Assembly: GCF_001570885.1 (NCBI RefSeq)
Contig: NZ_BCSN01000029.1
Location: forward strand, 1 to 33,641
Direction: 5' to 3'
DNA length: 33,641 bases
From: Micrococcus lylae NBRC 15355
GTDB taxonomy: Bacteria > Actinomycetota > Actinomycetes > Actinomycetales > Micrococcaceae
Notes under the pieces: model-generated
The model's database searches: none
The model's input: the letters and a program-made list of their open reading frames with translations, nothing else
Told to the model about the DNA's origin: nothing
Part shown: positions 9,189 to 16,075 of the stretch, one piece after another
How the letters are laid out: every line of letters starts with the position of its first letter
Position numbering within the stretch: the stretch's first letter is position 1
Program-made: the position numbers and the translations under genes

Positions 9189-10457
9189 ATGACCTCCCCG
9201 ACCGACACCGCCGCTCCCCTGCCGACCCCCACCTGCCTGCCGCAGGCCCTGCGGCTGACCGACGCCGAGCGCGAGCGCATGCACGCGGACTACGTCCACC
9301 TGCACCGCCACCCGGAGCTGTCGATGCAGGAGCATGAGACCGCCGCCTGGATCGAGCGGCAGCTGGACGAGCTCGGCGTCGAGCACTTCCGCTGCGGCGG
9401 CACCGGCGTGGTCGGCATCCTGCGGCACCCGGAGTCCCCGGAGGCGACCACGGTCGCGTTCCGCGCGGACTTCGACGGGCTGCCGATCCTCGAGGACACG
9501 GGGCTGGACTACGCGTCCACCGCCCGTGGCACCCTCGCGGACGGCAGGGACGTCCCGGTGATGCACGGCTGCGGCCACGACACGCACGTGATGGGAGCGC
9601 TCACCGCCGCACGGCAGCTGGTGAAGGCCCCTGAGACCTGGCAGGGCACGGTGGTGTTCGTGTTCCAGCCGGGCGAGGAGACCGGAGCCGGCGCCGCGGC
9701 GATGGTCGCGGACGGCCTCTGGGACCGTGCCCCGCGGCCGGAGGTCGTCCTGGGCCAGCACGTCATGCCGCTGGAGGCCGGAAGCGTCTACGTCATCCCC
9801 GGCACCGCCATGGCCCTGGCCGACTCCCTGCGGGTGACCTTCCACGGAAAGCAGGCGCACGGCTCTCAGCCGCAGGACAGCATCGACCCCATCGTGATGG
9901 CCTCCCACGCGGTGGCCCGGCTGCAGACCGTGGTCTCCCGCGAGGTGGACCCGCGCGAGTCCGCCGTGGTCACGGTCGGCACGTTCCACGCCGGCCTGAA
10001 GGAGAACATCATCCCCGCCGAGGCGACCATCGAGCTCAACATCCGCACTTTCACCCCCGCGCGTCGGGACCAGGTGGTGGCGGCCGTGGAGCGCATCGTG
10101 AAGGCCGAGGCCGCCGCCTCCGGCGCCCCGGAACCGACCGTCGAGCCGATCAGCACGTTCCCCCGCTGCTACAACGATCCCGGGCACTCCGAGCGCGTCA
10201 CCGCCGCCCTGCGCGCCGAGCTCGGCGCAGAGCAGGTCACCTCCGCCGCCCCGTTCATGGGCTCGGAGGACGTGGGCGCCCTGGCCGACGCCATCGGCGT
10301 CCCCCTCGTGTACTGGCATTTCGGCGGCTTCCAGGGCGCCCCGGAGCAGTACCCGGTGAACCATCACCCCGCCTTCGGGCCCGTCATGGCACCCACCCTC
10401 GAGGCCGGGCACCGCGCCGCCCTGGCCGGTCTGCTGGCCTACATCGGACGGAGCTGA
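9189..10457 (+). CDS. M20-family amidohydrolase (amidohydrolase/aminoacylase type)
   Basis: The 422-aa metallopeptidase-like enzyme belongs to the M20D amidohydrolases, which remove acyl groups from amino acids or cleave small amide conjugates. Metal-site motifs are VMHGCGHDTHVM (C128, H130), PGEETGAGA (E163/E164) and LGQHV (H191). The dimerisation-lid domain occupies about residues 205-330, and a late His is in YPVNHHPAFGP. The ATG at 9189 follows a GAGAGGAC Shine-Dalgarno. The gene is flanked on both sides by hairpins with the same stem sequence, which is unusual. The physiological substrate cannot be told from sequence. Confidence 0.85.
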   Translation: MTSPTDTAAPLPTPTCLPQALRLTDAERERMHADYVHLHRHPELSMQEHETAAWIERQLDELGVEHFRCGGTGVVGILRHPESPEATTVAFRADFDGLPILEDTGLDYASTARGTLADGRDVPVMHGCGHDTHVMGALTAARQLVKAPETWQGTVVFVFQPGEETGAGAAAMVADGLWDRAPRPEVVLGQHVMPLEAGSVYVIPGTAMALADSLRVTFHGKQAHGSQPQDSIDPIVMASHAVARLQTVVSREVDPRESAVVTVGTFHAGLKENIIPAEATIELNIRTFTPARRDQVVAAVERIVKAEAAASGAPEPTVEPISTFPRCYNDPGHSERVTAALRAELGAEQVTSAAPFMGSEDVGALADAIGVPLVYWHFGGFQGAPEQYPVNHHPAFGPVMAPTLEAGHRAALAGLLAYIGRS

Positions 10458-10471
10458 GCCCTCTCCCCTCA

Positions 10472-10528
10472 GAGCCCTCGTTCCGATCCGGAGAGCGTCT
10501 CGCCGGCTCCGGATCGGAACGAGGGCTC
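10472..10528 (+). terminator. Hairpin copy 2: same stem as 9102-9154
   Basis: The 22-bp perfect stem (10472-10493 with 10507-10528) contains the same 20-bp arm as copy 1 and also has a 13-nt loop, of different sequence. It begins 15 nt after the amidohydrolase stop. Confidence 0.7.
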
Positions 10529-10549
10529 CGGGAGAGCGCCGGCTCCGCG

Positions 10550-10591
10550 CATGGCGGCAGGAGCGGACTTCATGGCGACAAGCGCGGACTT
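10550..10591 (+). repeat. Imperfect 21-bp tandem repeat upstream of a hypothetical gene
   Basis: Two 21-bp units (10550-10570 and 10571-10591), each starting CATGGCG and ending GCGGACTT, differ at three positions. They end 18 nt before the ATG at 10610 and cover the likely promoter, for which no clear -10 box is seen. Confidence 0.6.
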
Positions 10592-10609
10592 TCCAGAGAG
10601 GATGGAGGC

Positions 10610-11632
10610 ATGAAGACCACCGAGTTCGGAATGTTCGCCCACGCCCCGATGTCCGGCGAGACGGCCGCGTATCTGCCGAAGCGGGCCACCCGCCCCGGCT
10701 TCCTGCGCCCGGGCAGCCGCAGCTACGGCCTGCTCGCCGCCGCGGGTCTCGGGGCCCTCAGCCTGCTGGACCCCTCGGAGGGGGACGCACGGGAGCGCAG
10801 GACGGTGAACCGGATCATCGCCGCCGCCACCGGCGTCTACGGCGCAGCTGAGCTCCGGGCCGCGATGGACGTGGGTGCCCTCGCCGCCGGCGTGACCCCG
10901 CGCTTGACCACCCGCCTGCGCAACGGCCTGGTGGGTCTGGCCGGAGGTGCTGCCGCCGGCGGGCTCGTGGCCCTGGCCCCGGCCGTCTACGCGAAGTGGG
11001 ACGCCACGAGCATGGACCTGCTGGAGAAGGTCGGCGCCACCGGTCTGGCCCAGAAGGCCGGCCTGACGCATCCGCGCGCGGCCATGGCCGTGCTCGGCGT
11101 GGCCGCCGCCCTGCTGGGCAATGCCGCCGCCCGCCGCACCCACCGCGACGCCGTGCAGCAGGGTGCCCTGCTGCGCTTCATGGACGACATGCCCGAGGAT
11201 GAGGACGGACTCGCACCGGTCCCGGTCCCGGCCGCCGCCCGCGTGCTGCTGGAGACCCTCCTGGACCCGGCCCTGGCCGAGGGCGCCGCTCTGCCGGGCC
11301 AGGCCGCACTGTGCGCCCAGCTGGCGCACACGAAGGCCGTGGAGCAGGAGCCGGGCGTCGAATTCACCGACTGGCTGCCGCTGGTGGTCGACGCCGAGAC
11401 CCCGCTGGTGCGCGCCGTTCCGCACGACTTCACCTGGCCCGTGCGCGGCCGATTCACCCACGAGGGCCAGGAGTTCGAGGTGCGCCTGTGCGTGGTGGAC
11501 GGCGAGCTCGGCGCCCTCGTGGTCGAGCCGGTGGACCAGGACTCGGACGACGCCTGGCAGGCCCGCGCCACCCTGGAGAGCTGGCCGTCCCCGGAGGAGC
11601 TGACCTTCGCCGTGGACGGCGCGGAGGGCTGA
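10610..11632 (+). CDS. Hypothetical membrane protein with C-terminal soluble domain
   Basis: I do not recognise this 340-aa protein. Visible features are weakly hydrophobic Ala/Gly-rich segments at about 39-55, 105-127 and 159-175, which could be membrane helices. A cytoplasmic-looking acidic C-terminal domain of about 140 residues follows (HDFTWPVRGRFTHEGQEFEVRLCVVDGELGALVVEP is its beta-rich core, about 265-305). A GGAGGC Shine-Dalgarno stands directly before the ATG. It lies upstream of another small membrane protein, which has its own promoter, so a shared function is uncertain. Codon use matches the neighbours, so it is a real gene. Confidence 0.65.
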   Translation: MKTTEFGMFAHAPMSGETAAYLPKRATRPGFLRPGSRSYGLLAAAGLGALSLLDPSEGDARERRTVNRIIAAATGVYGAAELRAAMDVGALAAGVTPRLTTRLRNGLVGLAGGAAAGGLVALAPAVYAKWDATSMDLLEKVGATGLAQKAGLTHPRAAMAVLGVAAALLGNAAARRTHRDAVQQGALLRFMDDMPEDEDGLAPVPVPAAARVLLETLLDPALAEGAALPGQAALCAQLAHTKAVEQEPGVEFTDWLPLVVDAETPLVRAVPHDFTWPVRGRFTHEGQEFEVRLCVVDGELGALVVEPVDQDSDDAWQARATLESWPSPEELTFAVDGAEG

Positions 11633-11715
11633 CGCCGCACTCAGGTCCGGGTCAGGCCGGGTGACTAGAGTGGGGAGCCGCCCGCTGTGTCCACTGACTT
11701 CGGAGTCGCCCCGCC

Positions 11716-12237
11716 ATGACCACTCCCGCCCCGGTGAAGAGCACCGCCCGTGCCCGCCGCAAGGCCGCCCGAGCCGCCGCAGGGCCGCGCCCGCGCCTGC
11801 ACATGAGCATCTACGGGTTTCTGGTGGCCTGGCTGGTCCCGAACCTGCTGATGGCGGCGCTCGTGCTCGTGCTGGCGCTCATCCCGAGCCTGCAGGAGTT
11901 CGGCAGCCTGACACCGCTGCTCACCGTGGTGGGCCTGGCCGGCCTGGTGGTCGGCCTGCCGCTGTGCCTGCTGGTGAACTGGGCGTTCCGCCACGTGCTC
12001 AACCAGTGGGTGCACGTGCTCGCCTACGCCCTGGTGGGCATGCTGTACGGCCTGGTGGTGCTGACCCAGGGCGCCGGCGGCATCCTGCCGATGCTCATCC
12101 CGGTCATCGGCTTCCCGGCCGGCATCCTCATGGGCCTGGGACGCGTGGCCGCCCGTCCGCTGGTGAAGGTCGTCGGCGGCCCGGACGAGGCAGGCGACGC
12201 GGGCGCGGACCAGCATCCGGGTCAGGCTGCCGCCTGA
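11716..12237 (+). CDS. Small hypothetical integral membrane protein (four TM segments)
   Basis: The 173-aa protein has a basic N-terminus (RARRKAARAAAGPRPRLH). Hydrophobic segments follow at about 31-55, 65-92, 98-118 and 120-145, then a short acidic tail. No family is recognised. A TAGAGT -10 candidate at 11665-11670 gives a leader of about 40 nt. A GC-rich hairpin (12291-12331) follows. Confidence 0.65.
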   Translation: MTTPAPVKSTARARRKAARAAAGPRPRLHMSIYGFLVAWLVPNLLMAALVLVLALIPSLQEFGSLTPLLTVVGLAGLVVGLPLCLLVNWAFRHVLNQWVHVLAYALVGMLYGLVVLTQGAGGILPMLIPVIGFPAGILMGLGRVAARPLVKVVGGPDEAGDAGADQHPGQAAA

Positions 12238-12290
12238 CCCGTCCAGGGCGTGCCTGCCTGCCACGGAGCGTGCAGCCCTGGGCAGGCGTA

Positions 12291-12331
12291 TCGCCGGGGG
12301 CCGGCCGCCTGCAGCGGCCGGACCCCGGCGA
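12291..12331 (+). terminator. 18-nt-arm hairpin after the small membrane protein gene
   Basis: TCGCCGGGGGCCGGCCGC (12291-12308) pairs with 12314-12331 with one G-A mismatch and a 5-nt loop. Confidence 0.6.
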
Positions 12332-12389
12332 CGAGGCGAGGCCTCACATGTAGGTGATCGTGCCGCAGGCCTGCAGCACTGCACGTCGT

Positions 12390-12429
12390 GCAGAGAGAAA
12401 GAAGGCGGCGATCTGCGACCGCCGCCTTC
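12390..12429 (-). terminator. Intrinsic terminator on the minus strand
   Basis: On the minus strand a GGCGGCG/CGCCGCC stem (extended to 10 bp, arms 12420-12429 and 12401-12410) is followed by TTTCTCTCTG. The T/C-rich tail makes it the most conventional Rho-independent terminator in the window. It is about 160 nt beyond the histidine kinase stop. Confidence 0.55.
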
Positions 12430-12431
12430 CT

Positions 12432-12591
12432 CCTAGAACGTCCTCCCGGGCCCGCATCCCCTCAGGCTTGTTCCGGTCGGTGTCGTCCTGCACTGTGCAC
12501 CGTCTCTTGGGGCACTTTTCACTGTAGTCGGGGCCACAGCCGGACCGGTAGTGGACTTTTGTCTACACTTTCGCGGTCAGTGTGACATGCA
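12432..12591 (-). other. Gene-free interval after the histidine kinase
   Basis: Within the 354-bp gap between convergent genes, this part holds a CRP-like dyad at its right end, an imperfect dyad near 12551-12570, and a possible minus-strand -10 TACAGT (12526-12521). No convincing coding sequence is present. A 37-codon minus-strand frame (12457-12344) has no supporting evidence. It could be the kinase 3' untranslated region or an independent small RNA ending at the 12390-12429 terminator. Confidence 0.3.
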
Positions 12592-12596
12592 TCACA
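12581..12596. promoter_or_regulatory. Perfect CRP/GlxR-type dyad at the kinase stop codon
   Basis: TGTGACATGCATCACA matches the TGTGA-N6-TCACA consensus of CRP-family regulators exactly. It overlaps the stop codon of the histidine kinase gene and is not upstream of any annotated gene. Confidence 0.45.
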
Positions 12597-13860
12597 TGTC
12601 CGCGGGATCACCTGCGGGAACGGCGGCCACGAGCCGCCACTGATCCCCCTCCGGCCCCACGCTGAACGTGCCGCCGAAGGCGGAGACGCGCTCGCGCATC
12701 GAGTTGAGTCCGACGCCGGAGGAGTTCCAGGCCTGTCCGCCGCGCCCCTTCCTGCTCTGGGGCCGGCGCTCGATCGCGTTGGAGACCCGCAGGACCGCGT
12801 CCGCCCCCTCCAATCCGACGGAGATCTGCACCGGCTCGCTGCGGTCCCCGTGCTTGGCGATGTTGCTGGTGGCCTCCTGGAGCACGCGGTAGAGCGTGCT
12901 CTGGGTGCCCAAGGGGACCGCTCTCCCCTCCAGCCGGACGTCCGCGCGCACGGTGAAGCCCAGCTCCATGAGCTCGTGGGAGACCCGGGAGACGCCGAGG
13001 TCGATGTCCACCGAGGTGCTCGACTCCGAGCCGGAGTGGCCGGGCTGCGCCTGATCCCCCACCACGCCTTCCTCGCGCATCAGCGCGAGCATGCGCCGCA
13101 GGTCCACCAGCGCATCCTTGGCGGAGCTGCCGACCACGTCCAGCGCCTGACGCGCGGCCTCGTCCGTGCCGACGAACTGCGCGGTACGCGCCTGCATCGA
13201 GATGATCGTGAGGTTGTGCGCCACGATGTCATGCAGGTCTCGGGCGAGGACCCGCCGCTCACGCAGCGCGGCCTCCAGCGCCTGCCGGCGGGCCTCCTGG
13301 ATCTTGAGGGCGTCTGCCTCGCGGCGCATCCAGGCGAATCGGACAAAGAGCCCCACGCCGATGCCCAGCACCGAGATGATCACCGAGAACCAGATCGTCG
13401 ATGCCGGCTGATGCAGCAGAGACGGAAAGAGCACGGCCCACCCCAGCGCCAGCACGCTGGCGATGACACTGAACAGCGCATTGGCCGTCGCCACGACGGC
13501 ACTGACGATCAGAGTGTCGTACAGCAGGATGGGAAGGGTCTCCCCGCCCGTTCGCGCCAGAAAATAGACGGGCAGAAGAGCAGTGAACGCCACCGTGGTG
13601 GACACCCACTGCAGCAGGAAGGCCGCCGCCAGCAGACCCAGGATCAGGACGTACCTGTCCTGGCGCTCAGCCGATTCCAGCTCCGTGACCTCAGAGACGA
13701 GGTCGGACGAGATCGACAGCACCACGAGGATGCTGACGATCCCCAGATACCAGGGACTGCACTGGCGTGCATCCCAGAAGCGACGCCACCCCCGCTGAAC
13801 CGGCGCCTTCGCAGGCGACGGTTCAGCGGGGGTGAGGTCGATCGTCCCGGTCGAAGTCAC
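12592..13860 (-). CDS. Sensor histidine kinase, HisKA_3 type, multi-TM sensor
   Basis: The 422-aa kinase has about 35 cytoplasmic N-terminal residues, then five or six hydrophobic segments between 38 and 176 with only short loops; the longest external candidate is about 52-70. The phosphoacceptor box RDLHDIVAHNL has H210, the N box YRVLQEATSNIAKHG spans 324-338 (N333), and the G box SGVGLNSMRERV begins at 381. This is the NarX/DesK-like family, whose partners are LuxR-type regulators such as the divergent gene at 14235. The GTG at 13860 is 21 nt beyond the stop of the small secreted-peptide gene, so both are probably cotranscribed. A sensor built of membrane helices suits a small hydrophobic or peptide ligand. 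Confidence 0.85.
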   Translation of the reverse strand: MTSTGTIDLTPAEPSPAKAPVQRGWRRFWDARQCSPWYLGIVSILVVLSISSDLVSEVTELESAERQDRYVLILGLLAAAFLLQWVSTTVAFTALLPVYFLARTGGETLPILLYDTLIVSAVVATANALFSVIASVLALGWAVLFPSLLHQPASTIWFSVIISVLGIGVGLFVRFAWMRREADALKIQEARRQALEAALRERRVLARDLHDIVAHNLTIISMQARTAQFVGTDEAARQALDVVGSSAKDALVDLRRMLALMREEGVVGDQAQPGHSGSESSTSVDIDLGVSRVSHELMELGFTVRADVRLEGRAVPLGTQSTLYRVLQEATSNIAKHGDRSEPVQISVGLEGADAVLRVSNAIERRPQSRKGRGGQAWNSSGVGLNSMRERVSAFGGTFSVGPEGDQWRLVAAVPAGDPADM

Positions 13861-13881
13861 CCGTTCCGGTATGCCGGACGA

Positions 13882-14055
13882 TCAGTCGCAGAACATGCCG
13901 AAGTTAAAGCAGAAGTAGTCTCGGGTGCCCTTGGCGAAGCCGGTGGTCTCGGCGACGTCGGAGCCGGTGCCGGTCGGCGCGGCGGAGGCGGCGGGAGCCA
14001 TGGTGAACAGGGCGGCAGCGGTCAGGATGCTGGCAGCGAAGGTACGAGTCTTCAT
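13882..14055 (-). CDS. Small secreted peptide with two Cys, candidate signal precursor
   Basis: This 57-aa product starts MKTRTFAASILTAAALFTMA, followed by PAASAA: a classic Sec signal peptide with AxA cleavage near residue 25/26. The predicted mature peptide of about 32 residues ends DYFCFNFGMFCD. C49 and C56 bracket six mostly aromatic/hydrophobic residues and could form a disulfide loop. The minus-strand CATAAT box lies seven nt before the ATG at 14055, predicting a leaderless mRNA; an in-frame ATG three codons upstream overlaps that box. The gene directly precedes the histidine kinase and is divergent from its likely response regulator. The family is unknown to me. It could be a pheromone, an accessory sensor peptide or a bacteriocin-like peptide. 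Confidence 0.75.
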   Translation of the reverse strand: MKTRTFAASILTAAALFTMAPAASAAPTGTGSDVAETTGFAKGTRDYFCFNFGMFCD

Positions 14056-14234
14056 GTCCAGCATTATGGGATGCAGCTCACACACCGCGCCAGGCCTGAA
14101 CACCACAGAGCGCAGATTCACAGGAAACCCCGCACTCCATACTTTTTCCTGTGAGAACACCGCATCCCATATGTCTGCCTGTGAAAAGCGCACTGTGATC
14201 CGCGCTACACCCGCGCGTGTTCTACGCTGATGCG
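14056..14234. promoter_or_regulatory. Divergent promoter region with symmetric repeats (peptide-kinase / response regulator)
   Basis: Two inverted-repeat pairs are nested. TATGGGATGC (14065-14074) pairs with GCATCCCATA (14162-14171). TCACAGGAAA (14118-14127) pairs with TTTCCTGTGA (14145-14154). CCTGTGA recurs at 14178-14184, 30 bp from its first copy, and CTGTGA again at 14192-14197. -10 boxes: CATAAT (minus, 14068-14063) overlaps the left GGGATGC element; TACGCT (plus, 14223-14228) is six nt before the regulator GTG. The arrangement looks like cooperative binding sites, plausibly for the response regulator itself. Confidence 0.6.
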
Positions 14235-14918
14235 GTGACCCAGAATCTTCGCGTGCTCATCGTGGACGACCAGCCGCTCATGAGCGGGGCCCTCAAGACC
14301 CTCGTGGACTCGGCCCCCGGCATGAGCTGCATCGGCGTCGCCGCCAACGGCGCGGAGGCCCTCGAGGCCTGCGACGCCACCACCCCGGACGTCGTCCTCA
14401 TGGACATGCAGATGCCGGTCATGGACGGCGTGGAGGCCACCGGCCACATCGCCCGCGACCACCCCGAGATCCGCGTCCTGGCCATCACCACCTTCACCTC
14501 GGAGAACTACCTCGTCCCCGCCCTGCGCGCCGGCGCCGCCGGCTACATGGTCAAGGACGCCGAGCCGGCCTCCATCCTGAGCGCCATCCACGCCGTGCAC
14601 CGTGGCGAGTCCGTCCTCTCCCCCACGGTCACGAAGAAGCTGCTCACAGCCATCGAGGAGGACGGTCCCGGCGTCGGCACCCGGCCGGTGCGTCCCGGCG
14701 ACCCGGACGGCTCCGACCTCACCGAGCGCGAACTCGGCGTGCTGCGCCTGCTCGCCCGCGGCCAGTCCAACACGGAGATCGCCCAGAGCCTGCACCTGTC
14801 CGAGTCCACCGTGAAGGCCACCTTCACCCGCATCCTGGACAAGCTCGAGGTCCGAGACCGCGTCCAGGCCATCATCCGCTCCGCGCAGCTGGGCCTGGTC
14901 ACCCTCTCCCTCGACTGA
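14235..14918 (+). CDS. NarL/LuxR-family response regulator
   Basis: The 227-aa protein has a receiver domain (1-120): acidic pair DD (11-12), phosphoacceptor D57 in [13 protein letters not shown], Thr at about 85-86 and K107 in [10 protein letters not shown] LuxR-type helix-turn-helix follows at about 160-220 ([22 protein letters not shown], shortened: [12 protein letters not shown]; recognition helix [13 protein letters not shown]). The GTG at 14235 is chosen because a TACGCT box is six nt upstream; a GTG at 14217 would precede that box. It is the natural partner of the divergent HisKA_3 kinase. A 20-bp terminator hairpin follows. Confidence 0.9.
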   Translation: MTQNLRVLIVDDQPLMSGALKTLVDSAPGMSCIGVAANGAEALEACDATTPDVVLMDMQMPVMDGVEATGHIARDHPEIRVLAITTFTSENYLVPALRAGAAGYMVKDAEPASILSAIHAVHRGESVLSPTVTKKLLTAIEEDGPGVGTRPVRPGDPDGSDLTERELGVLRLLARGQSNTEIAQSLHLSESTVKATFTRILDKLEVRDRVQAIIRSAQLGLVTLSLD

Positions 14919-14953
14919 CCTGCCTCCTCCGGCACGGCGCCGGAGGCCACACC

Positions 14954-15000
14954 CACGACGTCGGCGCGTCACCTTCGGACGGTGACGCGCCGACGTCGTG
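14954..15000 (+). terminator. 20-bp perfect hairpin after the response regulator
   Basis: CACGACGTCGGCGCGTCACC (14954-14973) pairs exactly with 14981-15000 around a 7-nt loop (TTCGGAC). A smaller CCTCCGGC/GCCGGAGG hairpin at 14926-14946 precedes it. Confidence 0.65.
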
Positions 15001-15038
15001 AAGCGGGTCCGGACAGGGGCGGCGGACCCCGGCGCCGG

Positions 15039-15123
15039 CTCAGCGCGAGTAGATGCGCCGACTCAGCGCGAGTAGATGCGCCGGCTCAGCGCGAGGAGAT
15101 GCGGCGACTCAGCGCGAGTAGAT
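15039..15123 (-). repeat. 23-bp tandem repeat copying the 3' end of the SNase-like gene
   Basis: Three 23-bp units (15039-15061, 15062-15084, 15085-15107) begin CTCAGCGCGAGTAGATGCG, with a few substitutions. They adjoin a fourth partial copy (15108-15123), which is the end of the gene including its stop codon. On the minus strand each downstream unit re-encodes a short tail such as RIYSR-stop, out of frame with the previous one. Confidence 0.85.
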
Positions 15124-15930
15124 CTCGTTGCGGCGGTCGTTGAGATCGCGCAGGCGCTTCATGCCGCGGTCCGCGATCTCGTCCGCCTCGGCCACCAGGA
15201 GGTCCTTGGACGGGCCCCAGACGGTGTTCACGAAGTCCGTGCCCTCCGGGTCGAGGTTGTGGATGTCCTCCTGCACCAGACGGACGTTGTCCACGGCCTG
15301 ACCCAGCTCGACGGACTTCTCGTCGATCTTGGCGATGGACGGCTCCACGTCGTCCGAGATGACGTCCAGGGCGTACTCGGCCTCGTAGAGCTCGCTGTTG
15401 AGGGTGCAGCGCTCCTCGAGGTCGTACAGGCCGATGTTGCGCGTGTACGCCTTCTCGTTCACGGACCGCATCTCGGAGGCCTCGGCCTCACCCACACCGA
15501 CGCCGGTGGGGGCCGCCATGCCCTCCTCGATCATCGCCAGGTTGACGTCCTCGCCGGCCATGCGGAAGCTGGCGTACTCCTCGCCGTCGACCTCCTCGAT
15601 GTCCACCACCGCGGTCGCTCCCGTGACGAGGCGGTCACGCAGCCACACATAGGACTTCTCGCCCATGCAGAGCGCCGGGCCGACCCGCAGGCCGTCCGGG
15701 TTGCGGGGACCGGCGGTGAGGCCGGCCATCTTGACGAGCTTCTCCTCCCCGTGGGCATTGATCTTGACGGTGGTGCCGTCCACGACCTCCACGATCTGCA
15801 TGCGGCGGCCCTCGTCGACCATGCCGCGGAACATCACCATGACGGCCAGCAGGATCATGGTCAGCGCCACGACGGCGAAGACGACGAACGCCTTCTTGGA
15901 CACCCGAGCGCGGGAGGCGACATGAGTCAT
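15109..15930 (-). CDS. Membrane-anchored SNase-like protein, catalytic residues apparently missing
   Basis: The 273-aa protein has a single TM helix (about 12-34) and then a staphylococcal-nuclease-like beta domain (about 44-142): IVEVVDGTTVKINAHGE, KMAGL, YVWLRDRLVTGATAVVD and VNLAMIEEGMA correspond to the SNase core. In active SNases the signature VRLLGVDTPE supplies Arg and Glu, and YGR supplies a second Arg. Here the matching stretches read VKMAGLTAGP and EEYASFRM, without those residues, so nuclease activity is doubtful. The C-terminal 120 residues are charged and probably helical/coiled-coil. The fold assignment comes from pattern reading and is moderate. A weak CAGGAT box precedes the first ATG by seven nt. 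Confidence 0.6.
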   Translation of the reverse strand: MTHVASRARVSKKAFVVFAVVALTMILLAVMVMFRGMVDEGRRMQIVEVVDGTTVKINAHGEEKLVKMAGLTAGPRNPDGLRVGPALCMGEKSYVWLRDRLVTGATAVVDIEEVDGEEYASFRMAGEDVNLAMIEEGMAAPTGVGVGEAEASEMRSVNEKAYTRNIGLYDLEERCTLNSELYEAEYALDVISDDVEPSIAKIDEKSVELGQAVDNVRLVQEDIHNLDPEGTDFVNTVWGPSKDLLVAEADEIADRGMKRLRDLNDRRNEIYSR

Positions 15931-16075
15931 GCGGAGGATCCTGACAGTGGACGATGGACGGTCGAGCCCGGACGCGGACGAGGCCCGCCGCCCCGGCTCG
16001 GAGACCCATCCTAGCGAAGGAGGCCCGGAGCCCGAGACGGCGGGCCGTCGTCACGGTGCCGAGTTCAACACGTGC

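Noticed and set aside
9102-10528. Terminal inverted repeats of an insertion sequence around the M20 gene
   Set aside because: Each end is itself a complete hairpin, no transposase or target-site duplication is visible, and the enclosed gene is a normal chromosomal amidohydrolase.
12344-12457. 37-codon minus-strand frame ending in ACGTITYM, superficially RiPP-like
   Set aside because: No convincing Shine-Dalgarno or leaderless box at its ATG, no modification enzymes nearby, and it contains the terminator hairpin.
13882-14193. Longer 103-aa version of the small secreted peptide
   Set aside because: The added N-terminus covers the promoter repeats and the CATAAT box; the signal peptide starts properly at 14055.
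15039-15123. CRISPR-like array
   Set aside because: The 23-bp units are directly adjacent without spacers and copy the end of the neighbouring gene; no cas genes.
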